5,059 bases of DNA, taken from positions 1-5,059 of the forward strand of contig JALZWC010000317.1 of assembly GCA_023300255.1 (NCBI GenBank). Reading direction: 5' to 3'. The DNA is from Saprospiraceae bacterium. GTDB lineage: Bacteria; Bacteroidota; Bacteroidia; Chitinophagales; Saprospiraceae. Position numbers and translations under genes: made by a program. This document shows, one piece after another, positions 1-5,036 of the stretch. The first letter of the stretch is position 1; every line of letters starts with the position of its first letter. The notes beneath the pieces are model-generated. The model worked only from the letters and a program-made list of their open reading frames with translations, had not been told where the DNA came from and did not search any database.

Positions 1-635
1 CTAACTAAATCTATTTGAGACAATTTTTTTAAATCTGCTCCTGTAAAGATTTTTAACCCTTGCATTTTTTTCTCTGTTACCTTTCCAATACCAAAGAATT
101 TTTTAATAGGTAAAGCCTCTATAAATAGAATCGCTTCATTAGGTTTAATTACTTTTATTCCGTTGGGTTTGTTGATATCGGAAGCAATTTTGGCGAGAAA
201 TTTACAATAGGAAACACCAGCTGAAGCAGTGAGTTGGGTGGTTTCAAAAATGCGCTGTCTTATTTCTTCAGCGACTAAAGTGCCGGAGTTTATATTCTTT
301 TTATTTTCCGTTACGTCTAGGTAGGCTTCATCTAAGGAGAGAGGTTCTATTAAATCGGTATAGTCTGCAAAAATAGCTCGTACCTGTTGAGAGACTTCTT
401 TATATACCTCAAAACGATGTTTGACAAATAATAATTCAGGACATAATCTTTTGGCAGTTATACCAGGCATCGCAGATCGGACGCCATATTTTCGTGCTTC
501 ATAACTAGCAGCGGCTACAACGCCTCTTACACCGCCACCACCTACCGCAATAGGCTTTCCTCGTAAGCTAGGATCATCTCGTTGTTCTACAGAGGCAAAG
601 AATGCATCCATATCTATGTGAATGATTTTTCTCAT
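1..635 (-). CDS. dinB: DNA polymerase IV (Y-family translesion polymerase), 3' end outside the window
   Basis: This is a low-fidelity Y-family polymerase that extends primers across damaged or misaligned template at stalled forks in the cytoplasm. I translated 211 residues from the ATG at 635; the frame is still open at base 1, so the last third or so of a roughly 350-residue protein is missing. The N-terminus reads HIDMDAFFASVE (6-17), with metal ligand D8 and the steric-gate aromatic F13. The second acidic pair is in SLDEAYLDV (D102, E103). The palm/fingers signature FLAKIASDINKPNG is at 146-159, and the thumb helix-hairpin-helix FGIGKVTEKK is at 181-190. All expected catalytic residues are present. 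The little-finger domain and any C-terminal clamp-binding motif lie outside the window. The leader has a weak AGGA about 9 bases before the ATG. I see no LexA-type box. The identification is secure. Confidence 0.95.
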   Translation of the reverse strand, partial: MRKIIHIDMDAFFASVEQRDDPSLRGKPIAVGGGGVRGVVAAASYEARKYGVRSAMPGITAKRLCPELLFVKHRFEVYKEVSQQVRAIFADYTDLIEPLSLDEAYLDVTENKKNINSGTLVAEEIRQRIFETTQLTASAGVSYCKFLAKIASDINKPNGIKVIKPNEAILFIEALPIKKFFGIGKVTEKKMQGLKIFTGADLKKLSQIDLV

Positions 636-653
636 AGTTTTATCCTAAGCTGG

Positions 654-685
654 CAAAGCCAGTGTAATAGAAGTCAGATCGTCAA
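654..685 (-). promoter_or_regulatory. Possible Bacteroidota-type promoter for dinB
   Basis: Read on the minus strand, a TTG (683-685) is followed after 21 bases by TGGCTTTG (654-661). The second element matches the Bacteroidota -7 consensus TAnnTTTG except for one base. Transcription would start near base 647, leaving a leader of about 12 bases before the dinB ATG. The same stretch forms a small hairpin, CTGGC-AAA-GCCAG (650-662). The position is sensible, but the match is imperfect and could arise by chance in this AT-rich gap. Confidence 0.25.
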
Positions 686-708
686 CCTGTCTTCCAAGGA
701 ATGCAGGT
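685..708. repeat. Imperfect 24-bp palindrome between dinB and the FrnE-like gene
   Basis: ACCTGTCTTCC and GGAATGCAGGT are 11-base arms around a central AA, complementary at 9 of 11 positions, with one further position a possible G-U pair in RNA. On the minus strand it lies downstream of the FrnE-like gene and upstream of dinB, but no T-run follows it, so it is not a convincing intrinsic terminator. It overlaps the possible -33 element of dinB by one base and could be a protein-binding site or an RNA-stabilising hairpin. Confidence 0.35.
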
Positions 709-712
709 AGAT

Positions 713-735
713 TTGAGCTTGAACTTGACACTTGA
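713..735. repeat. Short TTGA repeat cluster after the FrnE-like gene
   Basis: TTGA occurs four times, starting at 713, 719, 725 and 732 (spacing 6, 6 and 7 bases), inside a run of TTGAGC/TTGAAC/TTGACA units. It begins about 10 bases beyond the stop codon of the FrnE-like gene, in its presumed 3' untranslated region. It may be a remnant of slipped-strand duplication. No function is evident. Confidence 0.4.
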
Positions 736-745
736 ATTTTCTTGC

Positions 746-1366
746 CTACGACTTAAGTAGTTTAGAAAAATACCGTTGAAAATTTTCCATTGGTTGTGCG
801 CCAGCAACATTATGCTCGCCATTTAAAATGAAAGTAGGGACTACAGAAATACCATCTGCTTTTAAAGTATCCATTTCTGCTTGTACTGCTTCTGTAGCAA
901 TATCTGTTTCTAAAAATTGCTTAATAAGATCTTTGTCCATACCACAAGCTGCCGCTGCTGCCGCTAATGTAATAGGATCTTCTACATCTTTACCTGCGCC
1001 AAAAAAATCTTCAAATAATCGTTTACCTAATTCATTGCGTTGTGCATCATTTACGCATAAATGCATGAGGCGATGTGCTTCGAATGTATTGGGAATGCGT
1101 TCGATTTTTCGATAGTCTATAACCAGATTTTCTTTCGCCGCTTCGTCTCTTAATAACGCGCCTAGGCCTGGTTTTTTGACACTTTTAAAATTATCTTTAG
1201 GTAGGCCTCCTTTTGGGGTGTTAGGGTATAAAAAAAATGGACGCATTTTAACTTCGACCTCTATTTCTTCTTCAACTAACTGGATGGCTCTTTCTAATCT
1301 AGCTTTTCCTATATAGCACCAAGGACAAATAATGTCCGAAACGATTTCTATGGTTATTTTTTTCAT
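746..1366 (-). CDS. DsbA-family thiol-disulfide oxidoreductase, FrnE-like
   Basis: This 206-residue protein has a thioredoxin fold interrupted by a helical insertion, as in the FrnE / 2-hydroxychromene-2-carboxylate isomerase-like branch of the DsbA family. The first strand leads into SDIICPWCYIG (10-20), with redox motif C14-P-W-C17. After the helical domain comes VVPTFILN (175-182), with the cis-proline at P177 that normally faces the CxxC pair, then a C-terminal helix. The length is normal for the family. There is no signal peptide or membrane segment, so it is expected in the cytoplasm, where relatives act as disulfide isomerases or oxidoreductases, sometimes tied to oxidative stress. An alanine-rich stretch (about 135-141) lies in the helical insert. 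The ATG at 1366 has only an A/T-rich leader with no clear ribosome-binding site. The substrate cannot be predicted. An isomerase role in naphthalene-type degradation is unlikely because the CPWC pair is intact. Confidence 0.87.
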   Translation of the reverse strand: MKKITIEIVSDIICPWCYIGKARLERAIQLVEEEIEVEVKMRPFFLYPNTPKGGLPKDNFKSVKKPGLGALLRDEAAKENLVIDYRKIERIPNTFEAHRLMHLCVNDAQRNELGKRLFEDFFGAGKDVEDPITLAAAAAACGMDKDLIKQFLETDIATEAVQAEMDTLKADGISVVPTFILNGEHNVAGAQPMENFQRYFSKLLKS

Positions 1367-1413
1367 AAACTACTTTAAATGAAAAAGGTAATTGTATCTG
1401 TTGATTTATCCTT

Positions 1414-2271
1414 CTATAAAAGTTCGATCTCTTTTCTAGTGAGATTAGTGTATTTTATTATTTTTTCAATAGGTTCTCCATTAGTTTTCATTTCTTTGGC
1501 AATCTCAAAATTTCTTTTCTCAACTCCTTCTTTTAGTCCTTCTTTCAATCCCTCTTCTCTTGATGTATCTACCACATTTTTAAGATCTCGATAATACTTT
1601 AAACTCTCTTCATAAGCCTTTATTTCTTGAGGTGTGAATTTTGCTATTTCAGCTTCTTCAAATAATCTGGTAAAGACTCGTTCTTGAAGTTCTTTAGGTC
1701 TGTCTTGTAATTTAGATAGGTGAGTAAGTACAAAAATCCATTTATCAAAATGAGTTTTTAAATCCTTTTCTTTTTTCTTGAATTTAGGAAGTTCTAGATA
1801 AATGAATTTCAATTTGTCATAAAATACCTCACAATGTTGATTTTTTAACTCAACAATATGTAATAATTCTTTTTCCTGCTTATGGTCGTCAAAAATAAAA
1901 TCTAAAATTCCAATAGAATAGACAGGATCAAGCTTATAATCCCATGCGCTTTTTTTTGCCTGTTCTTGAATTGGGAAAGAAGCGTAGTAAACACTTCTGT
2001 CTTTGAAGAAATTTTGTTTTGCTTTTTGCATTTCTACAATAAATCTTTCTCCATTATCTCCAATACAATATAAATCAAAGATAGCTTTTCTATCAATTTC
2101 AGTTTTGCCTTGTTGTTCAGTAGCGGAATAAGAGAGCTCTTTTATCTTTCTGTCAGGCAAGATTTGATTAAGAAAGTCAATTAAGAGCATCTTAGTAGAT
2201 TCTGTTCCAAAAAGTTTTTTGAAACCAAAATCTGTTAACGGGTTGATATATTTTTCTTTTTGGTCACTCAT
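1414..2271 (-). CDS. Rpn-family PD-(D/E)XK nuclease (recombination-promoting nuclease / putative transposase)
   Basis: The 285 residues match the Rpn / PDDEXK_2 family, often annotated as putative transposase. The hallmark INPLTDFGFKKLFG is at 9-22. The nuclease core supplies D66 (AIFDLYC) and E80-x-Q82 (FIVEMQK), followed by the conserved region F89-KDRSVYYAS. A helical middle region leads to a glycine-glutamate linker of repeated EGLK units (240-249) and a C-terminal segment, NGEPIEKIIKYTNLTRKEIELL, typical of the family. Length and catalytic residues indicate an intact gene. E. coli Rpn proteins are DNA endonucleases that promote RecA-independent recombination, and some act in phage defence with an antitoxin made from the 3' part of the same gene. 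Whether this copy does so is inference. It is expected in the cytoplasm. The start at 2271 has no Shine-Dalgarno sequence. The gene lies between housekeeping genes with no transposon ends visible. Confidence 0.9.
   Translation of the reverse strand: MSDQKEKYINPLTDFGFKKLFGTESTKMLLIDFLNQILPDRKIKELSYSATEQQGKTEIDRKAIFDLYCIGDNGERFIVEMQKAKQNFFKDRSVYYASFPIQEQAKKSAWDYKLDPVYSIGILDFIFDDHKQEKELLHIVELKNQHCEVFYDKLKFIYLELPKFKKKEKDLKTHFDKWIFVLTHLSKLQDRPKELQERVFTRLFEEAEIAKFTPQEIKAYEESLKYYRDLKNVVDTSREEGLKEGLKEGVEKRNFEIAKEMKTNGEPIEKIIKYTNLTRKEIELL
1516..1551 (-). repeat. Degenerate 12-base tandem repeat encoding EGLK units in the Rpn gene
   Basis: Three adjacent 12-base units, GGATTGAAAGAA, GGACTAAAAGAA and GGAGTTGAGAAA in coding orientation, specify codons 241-252 of the nuclease. 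Repeats of this GxxEG kind are typical of the linker before the C-terminal segment in Rpn-family proteins. Their number often varies between relatives, which suggests in-frame slippage. Confidence 0.7.
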
Positions 2272-2276
2272 AATTA

Positions 2277-2308
2277 AGCTATTTAATTTGGGTGTTACAA
2301 AAATAGCT
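2277..2308. repeat. 8-bp perfect inverted repeat around the presumed Rpn promoter start
   Basis: AGCTATTT (2277-2284) and AAATAGCT (2301-2308) are exact reverse complements separated by 16 bases. The right arm overlaps the TATTTTTG promoter-like box, and the left arm ends 6 bases before the Rpn start codon. The repeat therefore brackets the presumed transcription start. It could be an operator for a dimeric regulator or a hairpin in the leader RNA. Confidence 0.5.
2298..2305 (-). promoter_or_regulatory. Candidate -7 promoter element for the Rpn nuclease gene
   Basis: TATTTTTG on the minus strand matches the Bacteroidota -7 consensus TAnnTTTG exactly. It would start transcription about 20 bases before the ATG at 2271. 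No TTG stands at the expected -33 distance; the nearest is 29 bases upstream. The call therefore rests on the -7 box and its position alone. Confidence 0.4.
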
Positions 2309-2371
2309 GTTTTGCTTGATTCGTTTTATTTTCTCAATTATTTTTTCATTACTTGAACCTGCTAAACTATT

Positions 2372-2986
2372 TTAACTAACTAGTTCTCCCATTCCTTCTC
2401 TAATAATAGCTACCTCTCCATTTGAACAATCGACAACAGTAGATGCCATATTGCCACCAAAACCACTATTAACGAAAACGTCTACCTGATGCTTATAGTC
2501 TTCATAAATATCAGCTGGGTCTGAAAAGTATTCTAGTATCTCATCTTCTGATCGTAGGGAAGTTGTCAATATAGGTCGTCCTAATGCTTCTACAATTGCT
2601 AAAGGAATAGGATGATCTGGAATCCTAACCCCAACTGTTTTTTTCTTGTTTTTAAATAGCTTAGGAACGGAATTGTTTGCAGGAAGGATAAAGGTAAAAG
2701 GACCAGGGAGATTTTTTTTCAATACCTTAAATAACTCATTGGAAATTGGTTTGGTATAATTGGCTATTTGTCCAATATCTTTACAAATAAAAGACAAATT
2801 AGCCGTCTTAGGATTTAGTCCTCGAAGCTTACAAATTCGCTCTACCGCTTTTTGATTTTTAATATCACAACCTAAGCCATAAACGGTATCTGTCGGATAA
2901 ATAAGAATACCTCCTTTCTCCAATTCCTCTGCGATTTGTCGAATCTTCGGCCATTCTATATTATCAGCGTTTATTCTTAAGTGCAT
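2372..2986 (-). CDS. YrdC-domain protein, L-threonylcarbamoyladenylate synthase superfamily (YciO-like)
   Basis: This is a single-domain 204-residue member of the TsaC/Sua5/YciO superfamily. TsaC/Sua5 enzymes make threonylcarbamoyl-AMP from threonine, bicarbonate and ATP, the first step of t6A modification at position 37 of ANN-decoding tRNAs in the cytoplasm. Visible motifs are GGILIYPTDTVYGLGCD (25-41), K53-x-R55, LPGPFTFIL (93-101), GVRIPDHP (119-126) and the terminal REGMGE (196-201). The position of the SxN motif of TsaC/Sua5 is occupied here by TTSLRSE (141-147), as in the YciO subgroup, and overall wording resembles E. coli YciO. There is no Sua5-type C-terminal domain. It could be the organism's t6A enzyme or a YciO paralogue of less certain function. 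The codon before the ATG at 2986 is AAA and the one before that is a stop, so this is the most upstream possible start. An AAGGAG lies 17 bases upstream, unusually far. Confidence 0.9.
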   Translation of the reverse strand: MHLRINADNIEWPKIRQIAEELEKGGILIYPTDTVYGLGCDIKNQKAVERICKLRGLNPKTANLSFICKDIGQIANYTKPISNELFKVLKKNLPGPFTFILPANNSVPKLFKNKKKTVGVRIPDHPIPLAIVEALGRPILTTSLRSEDEILEYFSDPADIYEDYKHQVDVFVNSGFGGNMASTVVDCSNGEVAIIREGMGELVS

Positions 2987-3003
2987 TTTTTAAATATTAT
3001 TAT

Positions 3004-3009
3004 CTCCTT
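3004..3009 (-). promoter_or_regulatory. Distant Shine-Dalgarno-like AAGGAG before the YrdC-domain gene
   Basis: AAGGAG on the minus strand is a near-perfect anti-16S match, but 17 bases separate it from the ATG at 2986, about twice the usual spacing. No other ATG, GTG or TTG gives a longer frame, because an in-frame stop lies two codons upstream of the start. It may be coincidental in a group that rarely uses such sites. Confidence 0.25.
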
Positions 3010-3021
3010 AATAATTGAAAT

Positions 3022-3064
3022 ATAGATAGATGCAGCGCAATAGTTCTGCGCTGCATCTCCCTAT
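3022..3064 (-). terminator. Strong hairpin after the AAA+ gene, candidate terminator or RNA-stabilising element
   Basis: AGATGCAGCGCA (3028-3039) and TGCGCTGCATCT (3047-3058) form a perfect 12-bp stem with a 7-base loop. Four more pairs, ATAG with CTAT, follow beyond a 2x2 internal mismatch. On the minus strand it starts 8 bases after the stop codon of the AAA+ gene and is followed by TATCTATATTTC, which is T-rich but not a clean T-run. It most likely ends or attenuates the AAA+ transcript before the YrdC-domain gene. It could instead protect the 3' end from decay. Confidence 0.55.
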
Positions 3065-3072
3065 TCAAATTA

Positions 3073-4551
3073 TTAAAATGGATTATCTAAATCATCTTCG
3101 TCCAGATCGTCTAACATATTCGCTAGCATATCATGGAAAGAGAAAGTAGACTCAATATAATCTTTATTAATAACATTGAACTCTGCTAGTCCATGTAAGA
3201 CTAATTCCATATAGGCTAATGTTTCTTCTTTTGGTATCTTAACTGTTTCTACTAACTTACGAAGACCAGCAACTCCCTCTATCGCTTTTTCAAAATCTTT
3301 GTCTGTTGCATCATTTAATAAATCTAGTTTATTACCTCCAGAAAACCATGCTCTGATCGTACCATAAGGATCTCTTTCTCTACCCTTTCTTAATTTGTCA
3401 GGATTTGGGAAGAACTTTAAAAATTGTTCTTTGATAGCCGATCCGATCAAGTTCATTGCAACGCCATAAGGTCCTTCTTGCTCCCCTTCATAAACTAATT
3501 CTACTTTTCCAGTAATAGATGGAACGACTCCCCAAAAGTCGGTGATACGAGTGGTCGTTTTTTTCTCTTTATTGATCAACATTCGTCGTTCTGCTGAGGA
3601 TAGGAGATTCTCGTATGCAGAAATACTTAAACGAGCGGAAATACCACTTTTCTCATCAATTAATTCACTTTCTCTTGCGGTAAATGCGACCATTTCTAAT
3701 AGGTCCTTAAGTAATTCTGGTACGGTTACATTTTCCGCTTGTGTAGCAGATAATTTTGCTTCTTGCTCTGTTATCTTTCTAGCGATTTCCAGTGTCTTAG
3801 GATAGTGGGTTAATATCTGACTTTCAATACGATCCTTTAATGGGGTAATAATGCTACCTCTATTCGTATAATCCTCAGGATTAGCGGTAAAGACAAATTG
3901 GATGTCTAAAGGCAGCCTTAACTTAAATCCCCGAATTTGCATATCTCCTTCTTGCAACATATTGAAAAGAGATACTTGAATCCGAGCTTGTAAATCAGGT
4001 AATTCATTAATAACAAAAATAGATCGATGTGCTCTTGGGATTAAACCAAAGTGAATTACTCGTTCATCTGCATAAGGTAATTTGAGCGTCGCTGCTTTAA
4101 TAGGATCTACATCTCCCACTAAATCTGCAATACTTACATCAGGCGTTGCCAATTTTTCGACATATCGTTCCGATCTATGTACCCAATCAATAGGCGTAGC
4201 ATCTCCTTTTTCTGCGATAAGATCTCTAGCAAATCTAGAAATGGGCTCCAAAGGATCATCATTTAGTTCACTACCAGCAACAATTGGAATGTATTCATCC
4301 AGTAGATGAACCATTAATCTGGCTAATCGAGTTTTTGCTTGTCCTCTCAATCCTAGTAAAAGGATATTATGTTTGGACAATATAGCTCGTTCCATATCTG
4401 GAATCACTGTATCTTCAAAACCAAGAATGCCCTCAAAAACAGGTTCTTTTTTAGAGAGTCTTTGGATTAAATTATCTCGAAGTTCTTCTTTAACAGATTT
4501 TGAGGTATACTTAGTTTTTTTAAGTTCACCGAGTGTCTTTGCTTGAGCCAT
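3073..4551 (-). CDS. AAA+ ATPase of the MoxR / Mg-chelatase ChlI-like group
   Basis: This is a 492-residue cytoplasmic ATPase often labelled magnesium chelatase in Bacteroidota. Walker A is GLRGQAKT (67-74). Walker B is SIFVINE (177-183), with the usual aspartate replaced by N182 and catalytic E183 kept. Sensor 1 is in FTANPEDY (N224), and TPLKDRIES (236-244) resembles the conserved region after it. ISARLSISAYE (304-314) looks like sensor 2 (R307). VSIADLVGDVDPIKAA (139-154) resembles the ChlI insertion between the Walker motifs. The protein ends in an acidic tail (481-489). Relatives are usually remodelling ATPases that work with a von Willebrand factor A protein in metal insertion or complex assembly. 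No such partner is encoded in the window, and nothing suggests chlorophyll synthesis. The start at 4551 follows a run of eight A residues and has no ribosome-binding site. The biological substrate is unknown. Confidence 0.87.
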   Translation of the reverse strand: MAQAKTLGELKKTKYTSKSVKEELRDNLIQRLSKKEPVFEGILGFEDTVIPDMERAILSKHNILLLGLRGQAKTRLARLMVHLLDEYIPIVAGSELNDDPLEPISRFARDLIAEKGDATPIDWVHRSERYVEKLATPDVSIADLVGDVDPIKAATLKLPYADERVIHFGLIPRAHRSIFVINELPDLQARIQVSLFNMLQEGDMQIRGFKLRLPLDIQFVFTANPEDYTNRGSIITPLKDRIESQILTHYPKTLEIARKITEQEAKLSATQAENVTVPELLKDLLEMVAFTARESELIDEKSGISARLSISAYENLLSSAERRMLINKEKKTTTRITDFWGVVPSITGKVELVYEGEQEGPYGVAMNLIGSAIKEQFLKFFPNPDKLRKGRERDPYGTIRAWFSGGNKLDLLNDATDKDFEKAIEGVAGLRKLVETVKIPKEETLAYMELVLHGLAEFNVINKDYIESTFSFHDMLANMLDDLDEDDLDNPF

Positions 4552-4644
4552 ATTTTTTTTAATAGTGTGGAGTATTTTTTGCCGATGAGATCAGATTGAA
4601 AGATACTAAACATCTGTAAATAAATAAAGTTTATCCTTAATCTA

Positions 4645-4663
4645 TAGCAGTAGTTCCCATTTT
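4645..4663. repeat. First copy of a dispersed short repeat
   Basis: TAGCAGTAGTTCCCATTTT. It matches the motif at 4960-4975 except for three extra bases (TAG) after TAGCAG. The flanks diverge on the left and are weakly similar for about 8 bases on the right. Confidence 0.55.
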
Positions 4664-4858
4664 GGATAAAGTCATATCTAAAATTGGAATTACTGATTAG
4701 GTAGTATAATATACAATACTTAATTGAGGCTTAATTTTTTAAAAGAAGACTATATATAGTTGATTTTTGAAGGATAAATTTATTTATAAAATATTAAAAC
4801 TTTACCTATTTATTTTCGTATTTTAAAATAGCTAAATTGTTTATAGGTTTTTAATTGG

Positions 4859-4890
4859 GGACCTCTGTAAGAGGTCCTTCTTTTTGTTTT
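4859..4890 (+). terminator. Intrinsic terminator pointing rightward, with no visible upstream gene
   Basis: GGACCTC (4859-4865) and GAGGTCC (4871-4877) form a perfect 7-bp stem with loop TGTAA, followed directly by TTCTTTTTGTTTT. Two further G-U pairs can extend the stem. The T-run is only on the plus strand, so it stops rightward transcripts. All genes in the window run leftward, so it must serve an unrecognised small RNA, antisense transcription from the AAA+ region, or a lost gene. Confidence 0.8.
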
Positions 4891-4959
4891 ATTAATAACA
4901 ATATAAATACGTAATATTTATTCTTTTTCTTATAGATATCAGCCATTTTCAAAATGTCT

Positions 4960-4975
4960 TAGCAGTTCCCATTTT
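4960..4975. repeat. Second copy of the dispersed short repeat
   Basis: TAGCAGTTCCCATTTT. It lies 9 bases before the palindromic cluster and may mark the end of a larger repeated element that includes the hairpins. A small palindrome, CATTTT-C-AAAATG (4944-4956), adjoins it. Confidence 0.55.
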
Positions 4976-4984
4976 AGAGAAGGC

Positions 4985-5015
4985 TTTGTCCCGCAACTTC
5001 CCGTTGCTGGACAAA
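4985..5015. repeat. Palindromic hairpin unit, copy 1 (REP-like)
   Basis: TTTGTCC (4985-4991) pairs with GGACAAA (5009-5015). Inside these, past one C/T mismatch, GCAAC (4993-4997) pairs with GTTGC (5003-5007) around loop TTCCC. This gives 12 bp of stem in 31 bases. The local GC content of about 51% contrasts with the AT-rich surroundings. Confidence 0.75.
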
Positions 5016-5036
5016 TTTCTACGCAAACCGCCTTAA

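Noticed and set aside
828..1115. Plus-strand open frame of 95 codons
   Set aside because: It is antisense to the FrnE-like gene, whose CPWC and cis-Pro motifs establish the coding strand. The product is low-complexity Ser/Ala-rich with no recognisable motif.
1379..1594. Plus-strand open frame of 71 codons
   Set aside because: Most of it is antisense to the Rpn C-terminus. The Phe/Ser-rich product comes from the complement of Lys/Glu codons.
1414..2271. Transposase inside an insertion sequence
   Set aside because: The Rpn family is often labelled transposase, but no terminal inverted repeats or target-site duplications flank this gene, and the short gaps to neighbours hold no IS ends.
3542..4309. 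Two plus-strand open frames (3542-3805 and 4082-4309)
   Set aside because: Both are antisense to the AAA+ ATPase and have no motif or ribosome-binding site supporting them.
3073..4551. True magnesium chelatase subunit for chlorophyll synthesis
   Set aside because: The fold resembles ChlI, but the protein is longer, lacks ChlD/ChlH neighbours and has a different C-terminal half.
4684..4710. Sigma70-like promoter TTGGAA / TATAAT on the plus strand
   Set aside because: The spacer is only 15 bases, the region is about 80% AT so TATAAT arises easily by chance, and Bacteroidota use a different consensus.
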